Assembly: GCF_020215645.1 (NCBI RefSeq)
Contig: NZ_CP084058.1
Span: 4,402,001-4,466,000 of the forward strand
Direction: 5' to 3'
Length of the DNA: 64,000 nt
Origin: Nonomuraea gerenzanensis
GTDB taxonomy: Bacteria > Actinomycetota > Actinomycetes > Streptosporangiales > Streptosporangiaceae
Each line of letters begins with the position of its first letter. The first letter of the stretch is position 1. The translations under genes and the position numbers were made by a program. Below are positions 1 through 9,556 of this stretch, one piece after another. The notes beneath the pieces are model-generated. The model was given only the letters and a program-made list of their open reading frames with translations. It did not search any database and was not told the DNA's origin.

Positions 1-1260
1 GCGCGCCAGCCCGGTGAGCGCGGCCGGCGCCGACAACCGGCTGCCGGTCAGGTCGATCTCCGGGTTGAGCCGGCGCAGGTGCACGTTGGGCGGCACCTGC
101 TCGTGCTCCAGCACCAGCATGGCCTTGATCAGGCCCGTGACGCCCGCCGCGGCCTCCTGGTGGCCGAAGTTCGTCTTCACGGAGCCGAGCGCGCACGGCA
201 GGGTGCCGTCGCCGTACACCTCGCGCAGCGCCTCCACCTCGATCGGGTCGCCCAGCGGCGTGCCCGTCCCGTGGGCCTCGATGTAGGTGACCTCCTCCGG
301 TCGCGCGCCCGCGTCGTCCAGGGCGCGGCGCAGCAGGTCCGCCTGGGCGCGCGGGTTGGGAGCGGTCAGGCCGTTGGTGCGGCCGTCGTGGTTGGCGGCC
401 GTGCCGCGGATCACCGCCCGCACGCGCCTGCCCCCGGCCAGCGACTCGCGGGTGAGCACGAGGACGCCGCAGCCCTCGGCGCGGATGATCCCGTCGGCTG
501 CGGCGTCGAACGTCCGGCACCGGCCGCCCGGCGCCAGCGGCAGCACCTTCTCGGTGACCAGCGTGGAGATCGGGTTGAGGATGACGTTCACGCCGCCGGC
601 CAGCGCGATGTCGCACTCGCCGTGGCGCAGCGCCCGCACCGCGAGGTGCACGGCCATCAGCGAGGAGGAGCAGGCGGTGTCCACGGCGAGGCTGGGGCCG
701 CGCAGGTTCAGCAGGTAGGACACGCGGTTGGCGAGCACGCTGTGGGCACCGCCCGGGGCCGTGTAGGTGTTGATCGAGGCGGGCTCGCCGTACTGGAGGG
801 TGAGGTAGTCGCTGTTGTAGACGCCGAGGAACACGCCGGTGCCGGCACGCTGCAACGTCTCCAGCGGCAGCCCCGCGTCCTCCATCGCCTCCCAGGCGAC
901 CTCCAGGACGAGCCGCTGCTGCGGGTCCATCTTGGCCGCCTCGGCGGGCGCGATGCCGAAGAAGCCGGCGTCGAAGCCGTCCACCTCCGTCAGCAGCCCG
1001 GCCCAGCGGCCGTTCTCGACGCGGTCGGCGGGCTTGGGACGGTGGCCGTCGAGCGTGTCGACCGACGGCGTGACGGCGTCCACGCCGTCACGCAGCAGAC
1101 TCCAGAACGCCTCCAGGTCCGCCACGTCGCCCGGCAGGCGCACCCCGGCGCCGAGCACCGAGATCGGCTCGTGTGCCGCGCGTTCGGCCGCGGCCAGCCG
1201 GGCCCGCGTCTCGCGCAGCTGCACGAGGGCGCGCTCCAGCAGCTTGCGCTGGTCAGTCAT
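1..1260 (-). CDS. Modular type I PKS subunit, N-terminal docking coil and ketosynthase (partial)
   Basis: This is the next extension subunit of a modular type I polyketide synthase. It runs off the left edge, so only the first 420 codons are visible. Residues 6-29 form a charged helix with regularly spaced leucines, as in N-terminal docking coils. A ketosynthase starts near residue 31 and carries the condensation residues: Cys197 in VDTACSSSL, the His of EAHGTGT and the His of KTNFGH. The ATG at 1260 overlaps the stop codon of the upstream PKS gene by 8 bases, which implies translational coupling. The acidic C-terminus of that protein is the likely docking partner. Acyltransferase choice, reductive domains and chain release lie outside the window. 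Confidence 0.93.
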   Translation of the reverse strand, partial: MTDQRKLLERALVQLRETRARLAAAERAAHEPISVLGAGVRLPGDVADLEAFWSLLRDGVDAVTPSVDTLDGHRPKPADRVENGRWAGLLTEVDGFDAGFFGIAPAEAAKMDPQQRLVLEVAWEAMEDAGLPLETLQRAGTGVFLGVYNSDYLTLQYGEPASINTYTAPGGAHSVLANRVSYLLNLRGPSLAVDTACSSSLMAVHLAVRALRHGECDIALAGGVNVILNPISTLVTEKVLPLAPGGRCRTFDAAADGIIRAEGCGVLVLTRESLAGGRRVRAVIRGTAANHDGRTNGLTAPNPRAQADLLRRALDDAGARPEEVTYIEAHGTGTPLGDPIEVEALREVYGDGTLPCALGSVKTNFGHQEAAAGVTGLIKAMLVLEHEQVPPNVHLRRLNPEIDLTGSRLSAPAALTGLAR

Positions 1261-4200
1261 GCCGTCCTCCCTTCAGGTCGAGCTCCTCGGCCAGCAACGC
1301 GGCCAGCTCCTCCTCGTCGAGCGCGGCCAGCTCGTCCGGTACGTCCGTCTCCTGCTCCGCCTCTGCTTCCTGTACGGCGGGCCGCTCGTCCCCGATGCGC
1401 TGCACCAGGCCGTCCGCCAGCGCCTCCACCGTCGGGAAGGTGTAGACGACGGTGGCCGACAGCCGCAGGTCCAGCCCGCTCTCCAGGCGGGTGCGCAGCT
1501 CCATGGCCATCAGCGAGTCGAAGCCCAGCTCCTGCAGCGGGGCGGAGGTGTCCAGGCTCTCGGGGGACCGGCCGAGCACGGCGCCCACCTGCTCCAGCAG
1601 GAAGCGGCGCAGGACGTCCAGCCGGGCGGCGGCGCCGGTGGCGGCCAGGACGGCCGCCTTGATCGCGCCGCGTTCCGCGCCCGCGACCGGCCTGTCGGCG
1701 CTCACCTGACCGTCCAGCATGCGGGCCAGGTCGGGGCCGAGCCCGGCCCTGCCGAACGCCGCCCAGTCGAACGCCGCCGCCACCAGGTGCCGCCGGCCGC
1801 TGCCGAGCGCCTCCTCCAGCAGGTCCAGCGCCACCTCGGGGGACAGCGGAGGCAGGCCGCGCGCGGCCAGCCGCTCGACGCCGCCGGCCTCCACCGCCAG
1901 CCCGGTGCCCGACCAGGTGCCCCAGTCGATGCTCTGCGCGGGCAGGCCGAGGGCGGCGCGGTGCTCGGCCAGGCCGTCCAGGAACGTGTTCGCCGCCGCG
2001 TAGGCGCCCTGGCCGGGAGAGCCGAACAGTCCGGCCAGCGAGGAGAACAGCACGAAATGCTCCACCGGCAGGCCCGCCGTCAGCGTGTGCAGGTTCCAGG
2101 CGCCGGCCGCCTTGCCGGCCAGGGCGCGGCGCAGGAGGTCGTCGTCCAGCGTGGCGATCAGCGCGTCCTCCAGGACGCCGGCCAGGTGGAACACGCCGGC
2201 CAGGTCCTCGGGCAGTGCCCTGGCCACCTGGCCCGCGTCGGCCAGGTCGGCGAGCTCCACCCTGATCCTGGCGCCCGTCTCGCGCAGCTCCTCCAGCACG
2301 GCGCGCGCCTCGGGGCCGGGGGCGGTGCGGCCGGTCAGGACCAGCTTGCGCGCGCCCCGCTCCACCAGGCGGCGGGCCACGTGGAGGCCGAGCGCGCCGA
2401 GGCCGCCGGTGATCAGGTACGGGCGGTCGGGCCTGATGGGCGCCTGGTCGCCGGAGCCCGCCGGGGCCGGGACGAGCCTGGGCTCCAGCAGGGCGGCGTC
2501 GCGGACGCGGAGCTGGCCCGGGGTGTCCTGGGCCCGTAGCGCCGTCACCAGGGTGTCGAGGTCGGCGCGGGTGGGGGAGTCCGGCAGGTCCGCCAGGGCG
2601 GTGGACAGCTCCGGGTGCTCGTTGGCGAGCACTCTGCCGAGGCCCCACACGGCCGCGCCTGCGGGGCCCGCGGTGAGCAGCCACAGGCGTGGGGGCTGGC
2701 CCAGCCAGGTTCGGCGGATCAGGTCGCGGGCCAGGGCGAGCGCCTTGGAGGCGTGGGCGTGCAGCGGCTCGACGCTCGGCCGCGCTTCTGCGCCCGGCTG
2801 CAGGCCTGCGCCCGGCTGCAGGTCTGCGCCTGCCTGCCGGTCTGCGCCTGGTTGCGCTCCTGCGCCTGCCTGCAAGCCCGTGCCTGGTGGCGGTGCGTCG
2901 CTCAGGGCGGTGCCGGTCGTGGCGCGGGTGTCCAGGACGCCGCGCAGCCCGCCGTACCGGGTCGCCGCCTCGTCGAGCAGGTCGTCGAGCGGGCGGTCGC
3001 CGGCGGTCAGGAGGTAGGGCTCGCCGGCCGCCGCGAGGCGTTCCGCCAGGCGCTCGCCCACCGACGCGGGGCCGCTGGCGGGGACCGGGTCGGCGAGCAC
3101 CAGCCAGCCGCCCCCGCCCGTCACGGCCGGGCCCGGGACGAGCGGCTGCCAGCGCAGGGTGTAGAGCCTGCCGTCCTCGGCGGGCCGGCGCCGGATCAGG
3201 CGGATGCGCAGCCCGGAGACGGCCCAGATCACCTCACTCGCCGCTGCGTCGGGCTGCGACCGGATGGTGACGTCGGCGACCAGCTCGTTCGGGCCGAGCT
3301 CCCGGATGACGGCGTGCGCCGTGCCCCGCCGTACGGCCTCGCCCGCGCCCCGCGACCACACGCGCCCGGCCCCCGCGGGCAAGGGCAGCACCCCGGCGGA
3401 CAGCGCACCGCCCGCCGCCGCGGCGACCGTGTGGAAGCAGGCGTCGAGCAGCGCGGGATGCAGCGGAGAGAGATCACCGCCGAGCCCGCCGGGAAGCTGG
3501 AACGTCCCGACCGCCTCCCGCCCACCGGTACGCAGCCCGGTCAGCCCCCGGAAGCGCGGCCCGTAGTCGAGCCCCGCCGCCGCCAGCCGTTCGTACAGCT
3601 CCGCGACCTGCACCTCACCCGGCAGATCGAGGGGCACAGCCGGGAAGACGGGCGGCGCGACGTCCCCGGCGACGTCCCCGGCGACGTCCCCGGCGACGGT
3701 GCCGCGCGCGTGCACGACAGGGCCGGCGCCCCGGTCGGAGGTGATCGTGAAGGCCAGCCGCCCCGGCTCCGACGGGCGCATGGCGAGCTGGAGCCCGGGG
3801 TCGCCGTCGGCCGGGCAGGGGTGGGCGAAGACGACGTCCTCCAGCACCACCGGCCCGGGACCGGCGGCCTGCGCGGCCGTCGCCAGCCAGTAGGCGCCCG
3901 GCACCAGCGGCACGCCGTCGGCGACGTGGTCCGCGAGCTCCGGGGCGCCGCCGAGCGACAGCGGCCACAGCCGCAGATCGGGCGCGGCGCCCACCTTCAG
4001 CCGGGCGCCCAGCAGCGCGCCGCCGTGACCCGGCGGGACGACGGCCGCGCCGGGCGTGGCCCGGAGCAGGGGGAAGCGCTGCCGGTCCCACCCGTGGGGC
4101 GGGAGGGGGACGTGCGCGGCGCCGGCGTACAGGGCGTCCCAGGCGATGGTGGCGCCACCGGCGTACAGCTCGCCGAGGGCGCCGAGCAGGGCGCGGGCCT

Positions 4201-6985
4201 CGTGTTCGTCCCGGCGTACCGAGGAGACGATCTCCACAGGCCGGTCGAGGTGAGCGGCCAGCTCCGCCACCGAGCGGGTGAGCACGGGGTGCGGAGCCAC
4301 CTCCACGAACAGCTCGTGCCCGCCGCCGATGAGCTGCTCCAGCGCGGGCGAGAAGAGCACGGGCTCGCGGACGTTGCGCCGCCAGTAGGCGGGACCCAGC
4401 TCGGAGCCCGCCGCGGGCTCGGCCGTGACGGTCGAGTACAGCGGGGTCGTCGCGGGCCGGGGTGCGAGCCCGTCGAGCGCCGCGGACAGCTCGTCCTGCA
4501 GCGGCTCGACCTGGGGGCTGTGCGCGGCGAAGTCGACGGCGACGCGCCGGGCGAACACCCCGCGCGCCTCCAGCTCGGCGATCACCTCGTCCAGCGCCGC
4601 CGGCTCGCCGGACAGCACCGTGGCGCGCGGCCCGTTGACGGCCGCGACGGAGAGCCGGTCGCGGCGGCCCGCCAGCGTGCGGTCCGCCTCCTCGGCGTCC
4701 AGTTCGACCAGCGCGAGCCCGCCCTGCCCGGTGAGCCGGGTCAGCAGCCTGCTGCGCTCGCAGACGACGCGGGCGGCGTCCTCCAGCGACAGCGCGCCGG
4801 CCACGTGCGCGGCGGCGATCTCGCCCATGCTGTGCCCGATCACGGCGGCCGGCTCCACGCCCCACGCCCGCCACGTCTCGGCCAGCGCCACCTGGTAGGC
4901 GAACAACGCGGGCTGGACGTGCGCGGTGCCCCTGGGGGTCAGGCCGCGCTCGTCGTCCCACAGCGGTTCGCCGATCAGGCGGCTGATCGCGGCGTCGCAG
5001 CGGCGGATCGCCGCGCGGAAGGCGGGCACGGCGTCGGCGAGCTGCTTGCCCATGCCCTCCCACTGAGCGCCCTGGCCGGGGAAGACGAGGGTGGGGCGCT
5101 GGGTGCGCCGCTTGCGGGCGCTCGCGGCGTCGTAGGTCCGCGCCAGCTCGGCCAGCTCGTCCGCCAGCTCCTCGGGCGAGGAGACGACCACGGCGGCGCG
5201 GTGGCGGTCGTGGTCGCCGCGCAGGGCCGCCGCCGCTGCCGCCGCGGCCAGCCAGGCCGTGTCGCCGGCCCTGCCGCGCGCCTGCTCGGCCAGCGCCGCC
5301 GCGCGGCGCCGCAGGGCCGCCTGGGAGCGGGCGGAGATCGGGAACAGGTGCAGCTCGGCGCCCTGGCCCTGCTGGTCGCGGGGCTGCTGCGGCGGCGCCG
5401 ACGACAGCACGACGTGGGAGTTCGTCCCGCCGAAGCCGAACGAGCTGACCCCGGCCGTGGCGTACGCCGGCGACGACGGCGTGGCGGAGGCCGGCTGCGG
5501 CGGTTCGGCGGGGGATGACGGCCACGGTTCCGCGCGGTCCTGGACGGTGACGGGCAGGCGGTCGAGGCCGAGCAGCGGGTTGGGCTTGGTGAAGTGCACG
5601 GTCGGCGGCAGCTCGCCATGGTGCAGCGACAGCGCCGCCTTGATCAGCCCCGCGATCCCCGCCGCCGCCTCCAGGTGCCCGACGTTCGACTTGGCCGAGC
5701 CGATCCGCAGCGGACGCTCCTGCGGCCGGCCCGGCCCGAGGACGGTGGCCAGGGCGGCCACCTCGATCGGGTCGCCGACCGCCGTCCCTGTGCCGTGCGC
5801 CTCGACGTAGTCGACCGTCGCGGGATCGACGCCCGCAGCCGCGTACGCCGCGCGCAGCACCTCCTCCTGGGCCGGGCGGTTCGGCGCGGCCAGGCCGTTG
5901 GTACGCCCGTCCTGGTTGACGGCGCTGCCGTGGATGACGGCGTAGACGCGGTCGCCGGCGGCCAGCGCGGCGGACAGCGGGCGCAGCAGCACCACGCCCG
6001 CGCCCTCGCTGCGCACGTACCCGTTGGCCCGGTGGTCGAACGGCTTGCACCGCCCGTCGGGCGCCATCAGCCGGCCCTTGCTGAAGCTGAGCGCGATGCG
6101 CGGGCTGGTGATGACGTTGACGCCGCCGGCCAGCGCGAGGTCCGCCTCGCCGGCCCGCAGCGCCTGGCAGGCCAGGTGCACGGCCACGAGCGAGGAGGAG
6201 CAGGCGCTGTCGACGACCACGCTGGGGCCGCGCAGGTTCAGGCAGTACGACAGCCGGTTGGCGATGACGCTGAGCGCGGCGCCGGTGCCGTCGTAGGCCT
6301 CCGGCTCGGCGCCCGAGCTGAGCAGGGAGGCCCCGTGGTCGTAGGTGGAGGCGCCGACGAAGACGCCGGCCCGCGCGCCCGACAGGCTGGAGGCGGGGAC
6401 GCCCGCGTCCTCCAGCGCCTCCCAGGCCACCTCGAGCAGCAGGCGCTGCTGCGGATCCATCCGGGCCGCCTCCCGCGCGGAGATGGCGAAGAAGTCGGCG
6501 TCGAAGCTCTCCACGTCGTCGAGGAAGCCGCCCCACCGGGTGTTCATGCGGCCGGGGCGGTCGGGGTCGGGGTCGTAGAGCGCCTCACCGTCCCAGCGGT
6601 CGGCCGGCACCTCGCGGATGGCGTCCACGCCCTCGCGCAGCGCGCTCCAGAAGCGCTCGGGGCCGTCGGCGCCCGGCAGGCGGCAGCCGATGCCGACGAT
6701 CGCGATGGGCTCACCGTGCGTGGCGTCCGCGCGGGCCTCCGGCTGCTCCCCGGAGGAGGTGAGGAAGGCGGCCACCGCCTCGATGGTCGGGTAGTCGTAG
6801 GCGATCGTGGGCGACAGGGACCGGCCGCTCCAGCGTTCCAGGTCGCCCGCGAGCTCGACCGCCTGCATGGACGAGAGCCCGAGCTGGGAGAACGGCGTAT
6901 CGGGCGACAGGTCGGACACCGGCGCCGACAGCAGCTCGGCCGTGCGCCGCAGCAGCCACTCGACGGTCTCCTGGTGCGTGGTCAT
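1253..6985 (-). CDS. Type I PKS module, ACP-KS-AT-DH-KR-ACP
   Basis: A 1910-residue polyketide synthase subunit. Domains in order: loading ACP (about 5-78, Ser39 in LGLSSM, where the usual Asp before the Ser is Ser); KS (93-525, Cys262 in VDSACSSSL, His397, His437); AT (633-930, Ser719 in GHSMGE); DH (about 990-1230, His1020 in the HxxxGxxxxP motif and Asp1181 in DACFH, so probably active); KR (1520-1700, GGLGALG, Tyr1662 in GAYAAAN; VLED near 1604 suggests a B-type ketoreductase); and ACP (1790-1865, Ser1824). There is no enoylreductase or thioesterase, so one round should give an alpha,beta-unsaturated intermediate. The AT signature FAAHS at 819-823 is neither the HAFH malonyl nor the YASH methylmalonyl motif, so the extender is undecided. 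The leading ACP and the ATGA overlap with the upstream ligase gene indicate that it is primed by a fatty acyl-AMP. The start is ATG at 6985. Confidence 0.95.
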   Translation of the reverse strand: MTTHQETVEWLLRRTAELLSAPVSDLSPDTPFSQLGLSSMQAVELAGDLERWSGRSLSPTIAYDYPTIEAVAAFLTSSGEQPEARADATHGEPIAIVGIGCRLPGADGPERFWSALREGVDAIREVPADRWDGEALYDPDPDRPGRMNTRWGGFLDDVESFDADFFAISAREAARMDPQQRLLLEVAWEALEDAGVPASSLSGARAGVFVGASTYDHGASLLSSGAEPEAYDGTGAALSVIANRLSYCLNLRGPSVVVDSACSSSLVAVHLACQALRAGEADLALAGGVNVITSPRIALSFSKGRLMAPDGRCKPFDHRANGYVRSEGAGVVLLRPLSAALAAGDRVYAVIHGSAVNQDGRTNGLAAPNRPAQEEVLRAAYAAAGVDPATVDYVEAHGTGTAVGDPIEVAALATVLGPGRPQERPLRIGSAKSNVGHLEAAAGIAGLIKAALSLHHGELPPTVHFTKPNPLLGLDRLPVTVQDRAEPWPSSPAEPPQPASATPSSPAYATAGVSSFGFGGTNSHVVLSSAPPQQPRDQQGQGAELHLFPISARSQAALRRRAAALAEQARGRAGDTAWLAAAAAAAALRGDHDRHRAAVVVSSPEELADELAELARTYDAASARKRRTQRPTLVFPGQGAQWEGMGKQLADAVPAFRAAIRRCDAAISRLIGEPLWDDERGLTPRGTAHVQPALFAYQVALAETWRAWGVEPAAVIGHSMGEIAAAHVAGALSLEDAARVVCERSRLLTRLTGQGGLALVELDAEEADRTLAGRRDRLSVAAVNGPRATVLSGEPAALDEVIAELEARGVFARRVAVDFAAHSPQVEPLQDELSAALDGLAPRPATTPLYSTVTAEPAAGSELGPAYWRRNVREPVLFSPALEQLIGGGHELFVEVAPHPVLTRSVAELAAHLDRPVEIVSSVRRDEHEARALLGALGELYAGGATIAWDALYAGAAHVPLPPHGWDRQRFPLLRATPGAAVVPPGHGGALLGARLKVGAAPDLRLWPLSLGGAPELADHVADGVPLVPGAYWLATAAQAAGPGPVVLEDVVFAHPCPADGDPGLQLAMRPSEPGRLAFTITSDRGAGPVVHARGTVAGDVAGDVAGDVAPPVFPAVPLDLPGEVQVAELYERLAAAGLDYGPRFRGLTGLRTGGREAVGTFQLPGGLGGDLSPLHPALLDACFHTVAAAAGGALSAGVLPLPAGAGRVWSRGAGEAVRRGTAHAVIRELGPNELVADVTIRSQPDAAASEVIWAVSGLRIRLIRRRPAEDGRLYTLRWQPLVPGPAVTGGGGWLVLADPVPASGPASVGERLAERLAAAGEPYLLTAGDRPLDDLLDEAATRYGGLRGVLDTRATTGTALSDAPPPGTGLQAGAGAQPGADRQAGADLQPGAGLQPGAEARPSVEPLHAHASKALALARDLIRRTWLGQPPRLWLLTAGPAGAAVWGLGRVLANEHPELSTALADLPDSPTRADLDTLVTALRAQDTPGQLRVRDAALLEPRLVPAPAGSGDQAPIRPDRPYLITGGLGALGLHVARRLVERGARKLVLTGRTAPGPEARAVLEELRETGARIRVELADLADAGQVARALPEDLAGVFHLAGVLEDALIATLDDDLLRRALAGKAAGAWNLHTLTAGLPVEHFVLFSSLAGLFGSPGQGAYAAANTFLDGLAEHRAALGLPAQSIDWGTWSGTGLAVEAGGVERLAARGLPPLSPEVALDLLEEALGSGRRHLVAAAFDWAAFGRAGLGPDLARMLDGQVSADRPVAGAERGAIKAAVLAATGAAARLDVLRRFLLEQVGAVLGRSPESLDTSAPLQELGFDSLMAMELRTRLESGLDLRLSATVVYTFPTVEALADGLVQRIGDERPAVQEAEAEQETDVPDELAALDEEELAALLAEELDLKGGRHD
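2780..2875 (-). repeat. In-frame Gln/Pro-Gly-Ala repeats in the PKS linker before the KR
   Basis: About five imperfect 18-base units encode a repeated LQPGAG/DRQAGA-like hexapeptide at residues 1371-1402, in the structural part of the KR region where other PKSs have a variable linker. The units differ by a few bases, which suggests repeated slippage or unequal exchange. A functional role is unlikely. Confidence 0.75.
3656..3694 (-). repeat. In-frame GDVA triplication in the DH domain
   Basis: Three consecutive 12-base units encode Gly-Asp-Val-Ala repeats at residues 1099-1110, in a surface loop between the two catalytic motifs of the dehydratase. Confidence 0.7.
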
Positions 6986-8691
6986 GACGCTCCTTCGAGC
7001 TGGAGTGCGGGCACGGCGGCCGTCAGCGTGCCGCTCTCGTGCGCGGCGCGGCAGGCGCGCCGCTGCAGCTTGCCGCTGGACGTCTTGGGCATGGTGCCGG
7101 CCGCGATCAGCACGACCTCGTCCACCTGGACGCCGTGCCCGGCGGCGACGGCGGTGCGGACGGCCGCGCGGACCTGCCCGAGCTGCTCCTCGGTGGCGCC
7201 GGGCTTGACCTCGGCGACCACGACGAGCGGCGCGTCGCCGAACGCCACCACGCAGCCCCGCCTGACCATCGGGTGCGCCGTCTCGGCGGTCGCCTCCAGG
7301 TCCTGCGGGTAGTGGTTGCGCCCGCCGACGATGATCAGGTCCTTGAGCCGTCCCGAGACGAACAGCTCGCCGTCGTGCAGGACGCCGAGGTCGCCGGTGC
7401 GCAGGAACGGGCCCTCGAAGGTGTCGGTCAGGCGGGCGCCGAAGACCTCCTCGCTCTCCTCCGGCCTGCCCCAGTAGCCGTCGGTCACGTCGGGCCCGGC
7501 GAGCCAGATCTCGCCCACGTGGCCGGGCCGCACGGGCAGGCAGGTCACCGGGTCCACGATCTCCAGCCGCCGGCGCGGGCCGGGGCGGCCGGAGCCGACG
7601 ATGCGGTGGCCGCCGCCGGTGACCAGCCGGCCCTCCTGCAGCTCGTCGAGGTGCACGTCCAGGGTGACGGGGCCGCCGCCGACCGGCGAGCCGGTGGCCA
7701 TCAGCGTGACCTCGGCCAGCCCGTAGCAGGGGTACAGGGCGCGCGGGTCGAGCCCGTGCGGCGCGTACGCGGCGGTGAACGCCTCCAGCGTGCTCGCCCG
7801 TACCGGCTCGGCGCCGTTGAAGGCGGCCCGCAGGCTGCTCAGGTCCAGACCCTGCCGATCCTGTACGGGCACCCGCCGCACGCACAGCTCGTAGGCGAAG
7901 TTCGGCCCGCCGGACACGGTCGCCCGGTAGGTGGAGATGGCCCGCAGCCAGCGGACCGGCTGCTGCACGAACGCCAGCGGCGGCATGAGCACGGCCTCGC
8001 AGCCCGCGTACAGCGCGAGCAGCACGTTGCCGATCAGCCCCATGTCGTGGAAGAGCGGCAGCCAGCTCACGATGACCGAGTCCTGGCTGAAGTCGCCGAT
8101 CTCGTGCAGCAGCCGCTCCTGGGCGAGCAGCGCCCGGTGGCTGACCATGACGCCCTTCGGCGAGGCGGTGGACCCCGAGGTGTACTGGAGGAACGAGATC
8201 CCGGCGGGGTCGGCGGGCACCGGCTCGAAACCGGCCCGGCCCTCGTCGATCTCGTCGGCCCCGAGCCACGGCAGCGCCGCGATCTCGGGGGAGTTGTCGC
8301 GGATGAACCGCTCGTACCCGTCAGGTCCCGCGAACAGGACCACGGCGGGCGCGCAGTCCTGGGCGATGGCCCGCAGGTTCGACGTGCCGCGCCGGGCGTC
8401 GAACGGCATCGGCGGGTAAATGGGGACGGCGATGACGCCGGCGTACTGACAGGCCAGGAACGCGCGGATGAAATCGGCCGAGTCGGGTGCGAGGATCAGG
8501 GCGCGCTCGCCCGGCGCCGCGTGTTCGGCGAGCCGGGCGGCCAGCGCGCGGACCTCCAGTTCGAGCCGGGCGAAGGTGAGCGAGTGAGATTCACGCTCGC
8601 CGTCCGGGAGAAAGCGGTAGACGACTTTGGCGGCGTTCTCCCGGGCCCGGAAAGCGAGTAACTCCCCGAGAGTCTCTGCAAAGGGAATCAT
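6982..8691 (-). CDS. Fatty acyl-AMP ligase (FAAL)
   Basis: A 569-residue AMP-forming enzyme that activates a fatty acid as acyl-adenylate and, by analogy with FadD32-type FAALs, passes it to an ACP and not to CoA. Visible motifs are YTSGSTASPKG (170-180), YGLAEVTLM, the hinge region TGDLGVLHDGELFVSGRLKD, and the C-terminal lysine in PKTSSGKLQRR. It overlaps the following PKS gene by an ATGA junction, and that PKS begins with an ACP, so this ligase probably supplies the starter unit. I chose ATG 8691 because the protein then starts at the usual place before FAETLGELL; a longer TTG-initiated form from 8772 has no better ribosome site. The chain length of the acyl substrate cannot be read from the sequence. 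Confidence 0.92.
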   Translation of the reverse strand: MIPFAETLGELLAFRARENAAKVVYRFLPDGERESHSLTFARLELEVRALAARLAEHAAPGERALILAPDSADFIRAFLACQYAGVIAVPIYPPMPFDARRGTSNLRAIAQDCAPAVVLFAGPDGYERFIRDNSPEIAALPWLGADEIDEGRAGFEPVPADPAGISFLQYTSGSTASPKGVMVSHRALLAQERLLHEIGDFSQDSVIVSWLPLFHDMGLIGNVLLALYAGCEAVLMPPLAFVQQPVRWLRAISTYRATVSGGPNFAYELCVRRVPVQDRQGLDLSSLRAAFNGAEPVRASTLEAFTAAYAPHGLDPRALYPCYGLAEVTLMATGSPVGGGPVTLDVHLDELQEGRLVTGGGHRIVGSGRPGPRRRLEIVDPVTCLPVRPGHVGEIWLAGPDVTDGYWGRPEESEEVFGARLTDTFEGPFLRTGDLGVLHDGELFVSGRLKDLIIVGGRNHYPQDLEATAETAHPMVRRGCVVAFGDAPLVVVAEVKPGATEEQLGQVRAAVRTAVAAGHGVQVDEVVLIAAGTMPKTSSGKLQRRACRAAHESGTLTAAVPALQLEGAS

Positions 8692-8785
8692 GCGGAGTAA
8701 TGTAACCAGCCACGGAAATGCTGAAAATGGCTTTGATCCGGACGTGATCGGGGTTTGATGCGGGCCTGACAAGGGGCTGAGAGAA

Positions 8786-9460
8786 ATGTGTCAGGGTAAT
8801 GTCGTGACGATTTCCATAAAAGCCGTCTGGACGGATTTCGGCGGGGTCCTCACGCCGCCCGTCGGCGAGACGTTCGCGGCCTTCTGCGCGAAGACCGGCC
8901 TGCCGCCCGACCCGTTGCTGACCGCCGTCGCGACCGTGACCGCGAGCTACGGCACCGACGACTTCATGCTGCCCCTGGACACCCCGCTGGTCACCGAGGA
9001 GGAGTGGCTGCGGCAGATCGCCGCCGAGCTGGCCGCCCACGGGATCGAGGCGCCGATGATCAGCTTCGCCGACGCCTGGTTCGACGGCAGGCGGACCAAC
9101 GTCGAGTGGCTCGCGCAGCTGCACCGCGTGCGCGAGCGTGGCCTGTTCGTCGGGATGTTGTCGAACATGCCGCCCGCGTGGGAGCCGCACTGGCGGCGCA
9201 TGGTCCCGCCGGAGGGCGTCTTCGACGACGTGGTCAACTCCGCGCAGGTCGGCTGCCGGAAACCGGACCCGGAGATCTACGAGCTGGCCGCCGCCCGCGC
9301 CGGTGTGCCGGCGGAGCAGTGCGTGCTGATCGACGACCTGGCCAAGAACTGCGCGGGGGCCAGGGCCGCGGGGTGGCAGGCGATCGAGTTCGCCGATGCC
9401 GCCGCGGCGGCCGAGGAGCTGGACATGCTGCTCGGCCAGTCGCGGGTGGGCGCGCCCTAG
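8786..9460 (+). CDS. HAD-superfamily hydrolase
   Basis: A 224-residue haloacid-dehalogenase-fold hydrolase, most like the phosphatase group related to epoxide-hydrolase N-terminal domains. Motif I is WTDFGGVL (nucleophile Asp), motif II is SNMPPAW, motif III is RKPDPEIYE and motif IV is VLIDDLAKNC. It probably removes phosphate from a small metabolite; the substrate is unknown. ATG 8786 has AAGGGG 9 bases upstream. It is divergent from the FAAL-PKS genes across 94 bases, so it could belong to the same biosynthetic locus, but nothing in the protein proves that. The last 14 codons are copied in degraded form downstream. Confidence 0.85.
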   Translation: MCQGNVVTISIKAVWTDFGGVLTPPVGETFAAFCAKTGLPPDPLLTAVATVTASYGTDDFMLPLDTPLVTEEEWLRQIAAELAAHGIEAPMISFADAWFDGRRTNVEWLAQLHRVRERGLFVGMLSNMPPAWEPHWRRMVPPEGVFDDVVNSAQVGCRKPDPEIYELAAARAGVPAEQCVLIDDLAKNCAGARAAGWQAIEFADAAAAAEELDMLLGQSRVGAP

Positions 9461-9547
9461 GCGATGCGCTCAGCCGAGCTGGACACGCTGCTCGGGCGGT
9501 CGCGGGCGGACGCGCTGCTCGGGCGGTCGTGGGTGGGCACGCCCTGG
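9419..9547. repeat. Tandem copies of the HAD gene 3' end
   Basis: The last 42 bases of the HAD gene (9419-9460) recur at 9479-9514 and 9515-9547. The second copy spans the position of the stop codon, where TAG has become TGG. The copies lie between the convergent HAD and MerR genes. Confidence 0.75.
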
Positions 9548-9556
9548 CCGGTGTGC

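Noticed and set aside
79..1662. Long open frame on the plus strand opposite the KS gene
   Set aside because: It is a shadow of GC-rich codon bias in the PKS genes: Arg/Gly/Ala/His-rich, with no domain, and opposite a ketosynthase with intact active site.
5594..7312. 572-codon plus-strand frame opposite the PKS and FAAL
   Set aside because: It crosses the boundary between two real antisense genes and has low-complexity composition.
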